Source: Streptomyces sp. TSRI0281 (lineage in GTDB: Bacteria; Actinomycetota; Actinomycetes; Streptomycetales; Streptomycetaceae). Taken from it: 59,947 nt of DNA. The position numbers and the translations under genes are program-made. Shown in pieces: positions 53,310 to 59,947 of this stretch. The stretch is from assembly GCF_001905125.1 (NCBI RefSeq), contig NZ_LWLE01000006.1, positions 1 through 59,947 on the forward strand, given 5' to 3'. The notes beneath the pieces are model-generated. The model was not told the origin of the DNA. It was given only the letters and a program-made list of their open reading frames with translations, and made no database searches. The first letter of the stretch is position 1. The number at the start of each line of letters is the position of its first letter.

Positions 53310-54437
53310 TCACATCAGGGGCGTGAGGAAGCGCCGCAGCGTCTCTTCGTACCGTGCCGGGTCGGCATTCCACATCGCCGCATGCGGAGCCTGCGGTACG
53401 GGGTGGAGGCTGACCAGGTCGGGACGGCGGGCGGCGAGCTCGCGGGACGGCTGCCAGGGGGCCAGGGAGTCGTCCGGGCCGTGGAAGATCAGCGTCGGGG
53501 TGTGCAGGGCGGACGGCAGGGCGGTGTCCAGCAGCGGGGCCGCGCTCAGCCCCGTCCGGCCCTGGGCGGCGCGCACGGCGAGCGGCAGCAGGGCGGAAGG
53601 GACGTGGCGGGCCGCGGCGAGGGCGCGCAGGGTGACCTGCCAGTCCATGACCGGGGAGTCCAGGACGAGGCCGCTGATGCGGTCCCGGAGCGCGGAGTCG
53701 ACCGCGGCGTGCAGTGCCATCGAGGCGCCGGTCGACCAGCCGTACAGGACGACGTTCTCGGCGCCGTAGCGCAGGGCGTAGCGGATGGCGGCGTCCAGGT
53801 CGCGCCATTCGGAGGCGCCGAGGTGGCCGAGGCCGTCGGCGGAGCGGGGGGCTCCGGCGTCGCCGCGGTAGGCGAGGCCGAGCACGGGGAGCCGTTGGTC
53901 GTGCAGGAAGCCCATCAGGTTCATGGGGTGTTCCCGGGTGGTGCCGAGGCCGTGCACGGTGATCACCCAGGTGTCCCGGGCGCCGGGCACGAACCATGCG
54001 GGCAGGATGCCGAGTTCGCCGGGGATCTCGACCTCCTTGTGGTCGAGACCGAGGGCGCTGCCGGGGTCGCCGCTGTACAGCTCGGGGGTGAGGCGGACCT
54101 TGGTGCCCGCCTTGAGGGTGCCGTGGTTCACCCGTTCCAGCCTGCGGACGACGGTGTCCGGGGCATGTGGTGCCTGTTCGGTCACCGGCCCGACGACGGC
54201 GTGCACACCGGGGCCCACCAGCCCGTACGTGCCGGGCCGGAGCGCGGCGAACGAGCGGGTCAGGGTGACCTGCCCGGCCGCCGTGGCATGCACGGTGACT
54301 CTGCGGTCGGCGGGGAGGGGACGTCCGGACGGCACCTTGAGGGCGGCGTCGCTGGCGTACCGGCCGGCCGCGACCGCTGCCGCGCCGGCGCCGAGGATCG
54401 TGGTGACGGCCGCTGCCGTCGCTGTTGCCGGGCGCAC
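53310..54437 (-). CDS. Alpha/beta hydrolase
   Basis: 375 residues: an N-terminal hydrophobic helix (TTILGAGAAAVAAGRYASDA; membrane anchor or signal), then an alpha/beta-hydrolase domain with HGLGTTREHP, the nucleophile Ser235 in GWSTGAS, the acid in HGPDDSLAPW and the His in PQAPHAAMW. Probably an esterase or peptidase at the membrane or outside the cell. Reported start is GTG 54437 or nearby. Confidence 0.88.
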   Translation of the reverse strand: MRPATATAAAVTTILGAGAAAVAAGRYASDAALKVPSGRPLPADRRVTVHATAAGQVTLTRSFAALRPGTYGLVGPGVHAVVGPVTEQAPHAPDTVVRRLERVNHGTLKAGTKVRLTPELYSGDPGSALGLDHKEVEIPGELGILPAWFVPGARDTWVITVHGLGTTREHPMNLMGFLHDQRLPVLGLAYRGDAGAPRSADGLGHLGASEWRDLDAAIRYALRYGAENVVLYGWSTGASMALHAAVDSALRDRISGLVLDSPVMDWQVTLRALAAARHVPSALLPLAVRAAQGRTGLSAAPLLDTALPSALHTPTLIFHGPDDSLAPWQPSRELAARRPDLVSLHPVPQAPHAAMWNADPARYEETLRRFLTPLM

Positions 54438-54522
54438 GGCTTCAGTGTCGTGGCGTGCGGTGCGCGGTGCCAGTGGGCGGGGGCCGTCCGGTGCGGGGGC
54501 CGCACCGGGAGGGCCGCGGGGA

Positions 54523-55212
54523 TCAGCCGGGCCGGCCGGGCTGGCCGTACCCCTTCAGGGCGTCGGTCACCTCGCGCAGCTGGGCCGGGGAGAGCAGGGT
54601 CGGGCGGTGGCCCGGTACGGAACTCGCGGTGAGCCAGAGCCTGCACAGCCATTCGAGCTGGGCGGTGCGGTCGTACGCCTCGTCGAGGGTGCCCCCGTAG
54701 GTGACGGTGCCGTGGTTCTGGAGGAGGCAGCCGGTGCGGTCGCGCAGGGCGGTGAGCATGTTGTCGGCCAGCTCCCGCGTTCCGTAGCGCGCGTAGGCGG
54801 CCGTCCGGACGGGTCCGCCGAGCAGGGCGGCCGCGTAGTGCACCGACGGGACCTCGGTGACCAGGGTGGAGACGGCGGTGGCGTGCACCGCGTGGGTGTG
54901 GACGACGGCGGCGGCGGAGCTGTTGCGGTACACCGCCAGATGGAGGGGAAGTTCGCTGGTCGGGGCCAGCTCACCGAGGATCTGGCGCCCTTCGAGGTCG
55001 ACGCCGACCGCGTCCTCGGGCCGGAGCCGGTCGTAGGGCACCCCGCTGGGGGTGACCAGGACGGTCCCGCCGACGCGCGCCGAGACATTGCCCGACGTGC
55101 CCACGACCAGGCCGTCCGCCGCGGACCGGCGGGCCGTGTCGACCACGCTCCGCCAGGCCTGTTCGATCGCGTCCCGGGACTGATCGCTCACGCTCGTGCG
55201 GGAATCGCTCAT
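54523..55212 (-). CDS. Class II aldolase/adducin family protein
   Basis: 229 residues. The family's zinc ligands are in VVHTHAVHATAVS and LLQNHGTV; GTSGNVSARVGG near the N-terminus is the phosphate-binding turn. It is fuculose-phosphate aldolase-like, or a related methylthioribulose-phosphate dehydratase; substrate not readable. ATG 55212 (MSDSRTSVSD). Confidence 0.9.
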   Translation of the reverse strand: MSDSRTSVSDQSRDAIEQAWRSVVDTARRSAADGLVVGTSGNVSARVGGTVLVTPSGVPYDRLRPEDAVGVDLEGRQILGELAPTSELPLHLAVYRNSSAAAVVHTHAVHATAVSTLVTEVPSVHYAAALLGGPVRTAAYARYGTRELADNMLTALRDRTGCLLQNHGTVTYGGTLDEAYDRTAQLEWLCRLWLTASSVPGHRPTLLSPAQLREVTDALKGYGQPGRPG

Positions 55213-55424
55213 GCGGGGATCCTAGGGTGGCGTCCCGGCGGCCGGGACCCCTCGCGAACCCGGGTGACCGGAATCTCTTACGAGTGACAGAACCACGGCT
55301 CAAAATCTTCGCCAAGCGGCGGCAAAGGGCAGTCCTCGCACCGCCTCAGGGGCGTAACCACGCCCCTCGCATACACAAGCGGAGGGAGTCCAATCCGTTT
55401 GGGGTCACCACAGCGCCCCGCCCA

Positions 55425-55457
55425 GTTCATCTTCCGTTCACTCAGGTTGCCTACGGT
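55425..55457 (+). promoter_or_regulatory. PHO box (PhoP-binding repeats) before pit
   Basis: Three successive 11-bp units, GTTCATCTTCC, GTTCACTCAGG and TTGCCTACGGT, match the Streptomyces PHO box (GTTCACC-type 11-bp direct repeats). They overlap a TACGGT -10 at 55452-55457 and end 36 bp before the phosphate transporter ATG, so PhoP likely acts directly at this promoter. Low phosphate control of such a low-affinity carrier is known in the genus. Confidence 0.8.
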
Positions 55458-55493
55458 CCACGAGCCACTGCCGTCGAACGATTGCCTGGGTAA

Positions 55494-56753
55494 ATGGAAC
55501 ACATCACGCTGCTGCTCGCGATTGTGATCGTGACAGCTCTCGTGTTCGATTTCACGAACGGTTTCCACGACACCGCCAACGCGATGGCCACCACCATCTC
55601 GACCGGCGCCCTGAAGCCCAAGACAGCGGTGGCCATGTCCGCCGTTCTCAACCTGATCGGCGCGTTCCTGTCGGTGGAGGTCGCCAAGACGATCTCCGGC
55701 GGGATCGTCAACGAGGACGGCCTCAGAACCGAGGTCATCTTCGCGGCGCTCGTCGGCGCCATCCTGTGGAATCTGCTGACCTGGCTGGTCGGCCTGCCCT
55801 CCAGTTCCTCCCACGCCCTGTTCGGCGGTCTCATCGGCGCCGCCGTCATGTCGGCCGGCTGGTCCTCGATCAACGGCGGCACCGTCGTCACCAAGGTGCT
55901 GCTGCCCGCGATCGCCGCCCCGCTCGTCGCCGGTCTCGCCGCGCTGCTGGCCACCAGGCTGACGTACCGACTCAGCCGCAAGGTCACCGACGAGGCGCAG
56001 CTGAAGTCGACCGCCAAGGGCTACCGGGCCGGCCAGATCGCCTCGGCCGGTCTCGTCTCGCTCGCCCACGGCACCAACGACGCGCAGAAGACGATGGGCA
56101 TCATCACCCTGGCCCTGGTCACCGGTGGCGTCCTGTCCCCCGGTTCCAACCCGCCGGTCTGGGTCATCGTCTCCGCGGGTGTCGCCATCGCCCTGGGTAC
56201 CTACCTCGGCGGCTGGCGCATCATCCGCACCATGGGCAGCGGCCTCACCGACCTCAAGCCGCCGCAGGGCTTCGCCGCCCAGACCAGTGCGGCCACGGTC
56301 ATCCTGGCCTCCTCGCACCTCGGTTTCTCGCTCTCCACCACCCAGTCCTGCTCCGGCGCCGTGATGGGCGCGGGCCTCGGCCGTCAGGGGGGCGTGGTCC
56401 GCTGGTCCACCGCCACCCGGATGTTCGTCGCCTGGGGCCTGACCCTGCCGGCCGCGGGCCTGGTCGGCGCGGGCGCGGAGTTCCTGACCAAGCAGGGCGG
56501 CTGGGGCGTCGCGGTCGTCGCGGTCCTGCTCGTCGCGGGCTCCGGTGCCATCTGGCTGCTGTCGCGCCGCAAGCCGGTCGACCACACCAACGTCACCGGC
56601 GGCGGTGCGGAGGACGAGCCCGCGGGCGTCGTCACCACGGCCATGGCCGCCGTCACCCCGCCGCCCATCGGCACCACGGCCACGGACCTCAAGACCACCA
56701 TCTCGGCTCCGGCCGGAACGCCCGCCGACCCGGCGCGGCCCGCCACGGTGTAA
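55494..56753 (+). CDS. pit: Low-affinity inorganic phosphate transporter
   Basis: 419-residue PiT-family carrier with about ten helices and the two inverted-repeat signatures FDFTNGFHDTANAMAT near residue 20 and ASAGLVSLAHGTNDAQKTMG near 185. It imports metal-phosphate with protons or sodium. A disordered tail ends the protein. A small membrane-protein gene follows 12 bp downstream. Controlled by the PHO box upstream. Confidence 0.95.
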   Translation: MEHITLLLAIVIVTALVFDFTNGFHDTANAMATTISTGALKPKTAVAMSAVLNLIGAFLSVEVAKTISGGIVNEDGLRTEVIFAALVGAILWNLLTWLVGLPSSSSHALFGGLIGAAVMSAGWSSINGGTVVTKVLLPAIAAPLVAGLAALLATRLTYRLSRKVTDEAQLKSTAKGYRAGQIASAGLVSLAHGTNDAQKTMGIITLALVTGGVLSPGSNPPVWVIVSAGVAIALGTYLGGWRIIRTMGSGLTDLKPPQGFAAQTSAATVILASSHLGFSLSTTQSCSGAVMGAGLGRQGGVVRWSTATRMFVAWGLTLPAAGLVGAGAEFLTKQGGWGVAVVAVLLVAGSGAIWLLSRRKPVDHTNVTGGGAEDEPAGVVTTAMAAVTPPPIGTTATDLKTTISAPAGTPADPARPATV

Positions 56754-56765
56754 GGACGGATCCCC

Positions 56766-57008
56766 ATGAACATCGACTGGGCAGCTCTCGCCTCCGTCTT
56801 CGGTGTCAGCCTCGTGGTCACCGTGGCGCTGGTCGGCCTCTTCACGCTCGGCATCATCGGCCTCTCCAAGCAGGCGTCGACGCAGACCTCGACGGCTCGG
56901 GCCGGCGGCTCCGGCGGCGCGTTCACGCCGGTCCGCGCCGGTGCGTACCTCTGCTTCGCGCTGTGCGTGGCGGCGGTCGCGTACGGGATCTATCTGATCG
57001 TCGCCTGA
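56766..57008 (+). CDS. Small membrane protein linked to pit
   Basis: 80 residues with an N-terminal membrane helix (VFGVSLVVTVALVGLFTLGI), a Ser/Thr/Gly loop and a second helix (GAYLCFALCVAAVAYGIYLI). It always seems to follow pit in Streptomyces; a transporter accessory role is inferred only from position. ATG 56766 with AAGGACGGATCC upstream. Confidence 0.78.
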   Translation: MNIDWAALASVFGVSLVVTVALVGLFTLGIIGLSKQASTQTSTARAGGSGGAFTPVRAGAYLCFALCVAAVAYGIYLIVA

Positions 57009-57026
57009 CCCGCACCACCGCTCCTC

Positions 57027-57063
57027 CATCGGGCCGGACACACCGTGTGTGTCCGGCCCGATG
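57027..57063 (+). terminator. Terminator after the pit operon
   Basis: A 17-bp perfect stem (57027-57043 and 57047-57063) with a 3-nt loop. Confidence 0.88.
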
Positions 57064-57091
57064 TGCGTCCGGGCACACTGCGGCCCCGCAG

Positions 57092-57133
57092 GTCAACGGC
57101 AAGTTGACGGGCGTTCTCACAGCGTGGTGGACT
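57092..57133 (+). promoter_or_regulatory. Promoter with palindrome before the cobalamin riboswitch
   Basis: A -35 TTGACG (57104-57109) and a TGGACT -10-like element (57128-57133) with an 18-nt spacer lie just before the riboswitch. GTCAAC (57092-57097) and GTTGAC (57103-57108) form a perfect 6-5-6 palindrome that overlaps the -35, so a repressor could act here too. Confidence 0.55.
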
Positions 57134-57134
57134 G

Positions 57135-57310
57135 CCGGAGCCGTTTACGGCGACAGCAGAGGAAGCCGGTGCGAATCCGGCGCGGTCCCGCCACTGTCAC
57201 CGGGGAGCAGTCCCCCACATCGGAAGTCACGGTCCGCCGACGCGGACTGGAAGGCCGGGGGAACTGCGGATCCGGAAGCCAGGAGACTCTCGTCGCCGGT
57301 CACGTCGAAC
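57135..57310 (+). ncRNA. Cobalamin riboswitch
   Basis: The B12 element is clear: GAGGAAGCCGGTGCGAATCC with GCGGTCCCGCCACTGT (B12 box GCCACTG at 57190-57196), and the 3' GGAAGCCAGGAGACT (57274-57288). The aptamer binds adenosylcobalamin and should lower expression of cobD-cobQ. In this GC-rich host control is probably by blocking the ribosome or a coupled leader ORF; no T-tract terminator is visible. Confidence 0.93.
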
Positions 57311-57342
57311 CAGGGCGCGGACCCTGAGTGAGGACATACGCC

Positions 57343-57411
57343 ATGCCTGGCCGCCGTGCGCCGGAACCTGTGTCGCCCCCTGCGAGAACCTCCCGCTCCG
57401 CGGTCGGCTGA
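57343..57411 (+). CDS. Leader ORF coupled to cobD
   Basis: A 22-codon ORF (MPGRRAPEPVSPPARTSRSA then VG) has GAGGA eight bases before its ATG. Its stop lies 3 bp before the cobD GTG, which has no binding site of its own. It could let the riboswitch act through this start and pass ribosomes on to cobD by coupling. Coding status is unproven. Confidence 0.45.
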   Translation: MPGRRAPEPVSPPARTSRSAVG

Positions 57412-57414
57412 GCC

Positions 57415-58359
57415 GTGCGTGCCGACCGCATCTTCGCGTACGGCGCCACGGCCGGACTGATCGCCGACCGCCTGCTCGGTGACCCCCGCCGGGGGCATCC
57501 CGTCGCCGGGTTCGGCCGGGCCGCGGCAGCGGCCGAGCGTCTGCTGTGGCGCGACCACCGCGGGCGGGGCGCCCTGCACACCGTCGTCTGCGCCGGAGGC
57601 GCCGCAGGAGCCGCCGTGCTGGCCTCCCGTGCCGTACGGGGCCGCCCCGCCGCGGCCGTCGCGCTGACCGCCGCCACCACCTGGTCCGTGATCGGTGGTA
57701 CGTCGCTGGGCCGTGAGGCGCGCGCCGTCGCGGGCGCGCTCGCCGCCGGGGACATCGACGTGGCCCGGGAACGACTGCCCCATCTGTGCGGGCGCGACCC
57801 GCACTCCCTCGACGGGCCGCAGATCGCCCGCGCCGTGGTCGAGTCCGTCGCCGAGAACACCTCGGACGCCGTCGTCGGCGCCCTCGTCTGGGGCGCCCTG
57901 GGCGGGGTCCCCGGACTCGTCGCCTTCCGGGCCGTCAACACCCTGGACGCCATGGTCGGCCACAAGTCGCCCCGCTATCGGCGCTACGGCTGGGCCTCGG
58001 CCCGCCTGGACGACCTGGCGGGATGGCCCGGAGCCCGGCTGACGGCCGCGCTGGCCGTGGTGGCCGGGGGACGTCCGGGCGAAGCCGTACGGGCGTGGCG
58101 TGCGGACGCGGGCAGCCATCCGAGCCCCAACGCGGGCCCGGTGGAGGCCGCGTTCGCGGGAGCGCTCGGCGTACGGCTCGGCGGGACCCTGGCGTACGCC
58201 GGGCGCGTCGAGCACCGGCCCGTGCTCAACGGGGCGGCCGGCCGGGCGGTGGAGAGCGCCGACATCGAACGAGCGGTGCGACTGTCGCGCCGGGTGAGTG
58301 CGCTGGCCCTCGGCGTGTGCGTGGCGGGCCGGCTGATCGCGGGACGGAGACGGATATGA
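57415..58359 (+). CDS. cobD: Adenosylcobinamide-phosphate synthase (CobD/CbiB)
   Basis: Joins the aminopropanol arm to adenosylcobyric acid in vitamin B12 synthesis. 314-residue membrane protein with the family's LIADRLLGDPRRGHPVAGFG at the start, ENTSDAVVGALVWGALGGVP in the middle and HPSPNAGPVEAAFAGALGVR near 240. GTG 57415. Its stop overlaps the cobQ ATG (ATGA). Under the riboswitch. Confidence 0.95.
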   Translation: MRADRIFAYGATAGLIADRLLGDPRRGHPVAGFGRAAAAAERLLWRDHRGRGALHTVVCAGGAAGAAVLASRAVRGRPAAAVALTAATTWSVIGGTSLGREARAVAGALAAGDIDVARERLPHLCGRDPHSLDGPQIARAVVESVAENTSDAVVGALVWGALGGVPGLVAFRAVNTLDAMVGHKSPRYRRYGWASARLDDLAGWPGARLTAALAVVAGGRPGEAVRAWRADAGSHPSPNAGPVEAAFAGALGVRLGGTLAYAGRVEHRPVLNGAAGRAVESADIERAVRLSRRVSALALGVCVAGRLIAGRRRI

Positions 58360-59947
58360 GCGGCGGACTGCTGGTCGCCGGGACCACATCGGACGCGGGC
58401 AAGAGCGTCGTCACGGCCGGGATCTGCCGGTGGCTGGTCCGCCGCGGGGTGAAGGTCGCGCCGTTCAAGGCGCAGAACATGTCGCTCAACTCGTTCGTGA
58501 CCCGTGAGGGCGCGGAGATCGGCCGTGCCCAGGCGATGCAGGCCCAGGCCGCCCGGGTGGAGCCGTCCGCGCTGATGAACCCGGTGCTGCTCAAGCCCGG
58601 CAGCGATCGTTCCAGTCAGGTCGTCCTGATGGGGAAACCGGTCGGTGAGATGAGCGCCCGCGGCTACCACGGAGGCCGTCAGGAGGCGCTCCTCGGGACG
58701 GTAGTGGACTGTCTGGAGCAGCTCCGGGGCACCTATGACGCCGTGATCTGCGAGGGGGCGGGCAGTCCCGCCGAGATCAATCTGCGGCGCACCGACATCG
58801 TGAACATGGGCATCGCGCGGGCCGCGCGCTTCCCCGTGCTGGTGGTCGGCGACATCGACCGCGGGGGCGTCTTCGCCTCGTTCTTCGGTACGACGGCGCT
58901 GCTGAGCGCCGAGGACCAGTCGCTGGTCGCGGGCTACCTCGTCAACAAGTTCCGCGGCGATGTCTCGCTGCTGGAGCCGGGCCTGGACATGCTGTACGGG
59001 CTGACCGGGCGGCGCACGTACGGGGTGCTGCCCTACGCGCACGGCCTGGGCATCGACGAGGAGGACGGTCTGCGCGTCTCGTTGCGCGGTGCCGTACGGG
59101 AGTCGGTCGTCGCACCGCCGCACGGCGAGGACGTGCTGCGGGTCGCCGTGTGTGCCGTACCGCTGATGTCGAACTTCACCGATGTGGACGCGCTGGCCGC
59201 CGAACCGGGTGTGGTGGTGCGGTTCGTGGACCGGGCCGAGGAACTGGCCGACGCGGACCTGGTGATCGTGCCCGGCACGCGCGGGACGGTGAAGGCGCTG
59301 GCCTGGCTGCGGGAGCGGGGGCTCGCCGACGCGCTCGTGCGGCGGGCGGCCGAGGGCCGGCCGGTGCTCGGCATCTGCGGCGGGTTCCAGGTGCTCGGTG
59401 AACGGATCGAGGACGAGGTGGAGTCGCGGGCCGGACAGGTCGACGGGCTGGGACTGCTGCCGGTGCGGATCCGGTTCGAGCGGGCCAAGACGCTCGCCCG
59501 GCCGGTCGGTTCGGCGCTCGGGGAACCGGTGGAGGGGTACGAGATCCATCACGGGGTCGCCGATGTGCGGGGCGGCGAGCCGTTCCTGGACGGGTGCCGG
59601 GTGGGCGCGGTGTGGGGGACGCACTGGCACGGGTCGCTGGAGAGCGACGCGTTCCGGCGGCGGTTCCTGAAGGAGGTCGCGCGGGCGGCGGGGCGGCGGT
59701 TCGTGCCCGCGCCGGACACGAGTTTCGGGGCGCTGCGGGAGGAGCAGTTGGACCGGCTCGGGGATCTGGTGGAGGAGCACGCGGATACGGATGGGTTGTG
59801 GCGGTTGATCGAGGGTGGGGCGCCGGGGGGGTTGCCGTTCATCGCGCCGGGAGCGCCGGGGGTGGGGGCGGGGGGTGGTGCGTCGTCGGTGGGCGGTGGT
59901 GCGTCGTCTGTGGGCGGTGGTGCGCCTGCGGCGGGGGGGGGGGGGCC
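58356..59947 (+). CDS. cobQ: Cobyric acid synthase, 3' end cut by the window
   Basis: Amidates adenosylcobyrinic diamide at four sites using glutamine. 530 codons are present: an N-terminal synthetase domain (VAGTTSDAGKSVVTAGICRW, the ATP-binding motif, KAQNMSLNSFV, CEGAGSPAEINL, GDIDRGGVFAS), and a C-terminal glutamine amidotransferase domain with GICGGFQVLG (catalytic Cys) and YEIHHG plus WGTHWHGSLESD. The end is a Gly/Ser-rich repeat tail that runs into a poly-G tract at the window edge, so the stop is not seen. The core is complete; only the tail is missing. Confidence 0.93.
   Translation, partial: MSGGLLVAGTTSDAGKSVVTAGICRWLVRRGVKVAPFKAQNMSLNSFVTREGAEIGRAQAMQAQAARVEPSALMNPVLLKPGSDRSSQVVLMGKPVGEMSARGYHGGRQEALLGTVVDCLEQLRGTYDAVICEGAGSPAEINLRRTDIVNMGIARAARFPVLVVGDIDRGGVFASFFGTTALLSAEDQSLVAGYLVNKFRGDVSLLEPGLDMLYGLTGRRTYGVLPYAHGLGIDEEDGLRVSLRGAVRESVVAPPHGEDVLRVAVCAVPLMSNFTDVDALAAEPGVVVRFVDRAEELADADLVIVPGTRGTVKALAWLRERGLADALVRRAAEGRPVLGICGGFQVLGERIEDEVESRAGQVDGLGLLPVRIRFERAKTLARPVGSALGEPVEGYEIHHGVADVRGGEPFLDGCRVGAVWGTHWHGSLESDAFRRRFLKEVARAAGRRFVPAPDTSFGALREEQLDRLGDLVEEHADTDGLWRLIEGGAPGGLPFIAPGAPGVGAGGGASSVGGGASSVGGGAPAAGGGG
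59874..59947. repeat. Gly-Ser coding repeats and 13-G tract at the contig end
   Basis: A 21-bp unit is repeated (59874-59894, 59895-59915 and the start of a third), followed by 13 G at 59933-59945. This is a likely assembly break and a site of sequence error. Confidence 0.75.

Noticed and set aside
55278..57041. 587-codon frame antisense to pit
   Set aside because: Low-complexity Gly/Asp/Arg/Glu product typical of the reverse frame of GC-rich genes; pit itself has clear PiT motifs.

Overview
The window looks like one complete assembly contig from a Streptomyces chromosome. GC content is very high with strong third-position GC bias, GTG starts are common, and many operons use ATGA or GTGA overlaps. 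Genus markers are present: a chaplin, a Gbn-type nucleoid protein, the SGM_5486-type mini-protein, a PHO box of 11-bp repeats and a Streptomyces-style rRNA promoter region. The left edge is the promoter region of an rRNA operon whose 16S gene lies outside the window. The right edge is a 13-G homopolymer inside cobQ. Both are typical assembly breakpoints. Most genes are chromosomal housekeeping or genus-core genes. I see no prophage, IS element, CRISPR array or tRNA gene.

Layout. 0.5-7 kb: 3-methyladenine DNA glycosylase with an N-terminal remnant of a second copy, Spo0M, a PEBP-family protein, an HNH nuclease, a TauE exporter, an NfeD/SPFH membrane pair and an ABC ATPase. 7-17 kb: a hypothetical protein, a cysteine-free chaplin, a GAF kinase/LuxR regulator pair, a secreted SLT protein, a two-FHA ABC exporter like mycobacterial Rv1747, serB and a SixA-like phosphatase. 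17-27 kb: a CynX/NimT-type MFS carrier with its 38-residue partner, divergent from a GntR regulator; fabG-fabI; tldD-tldE; tyrS; small membrane proteins.

27-48 kb: moaA, an acetate-type symporter with its DUF485 partner, a secreted subtilase, an alcohol dehydrogenase, YhhN and sterol-desaturase-like membrane enzymes, a 1041-residue NACHT/leucine-rich STAND protein, a VIT1 transporter, a DEDDh exonuclease with a BRCT-like end, a zinc-ribbon mini-protein, SURF1, a GH15 enzyme, an SDR without the YxxxK motif, and an Asp23/AmaP envelope-stress operon facing a divergent paralogue.

48-60 kb: an enoyl-CoA hydratase, gbn, an ABC-F ATPase with a tiny rare-codon leader ORF, a VOC protein, a large hypothetical, an alpha/beta hydrolase, a class II aldolase, a PHO-box-controlled phosphate transporter with its small partner, then a cobalamin riboswitch, a 22-codon leader ORF, cobD and cobQ.

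The most rewarding places for follow-up are the NACHT protein (candidate immune sensor), the leader ORFs before the ABC-F gene and cobD, the palindromic promoter elements, and the Asp23 cluster with its divergent paralogue. I did not find a clearly new multi-gene system.
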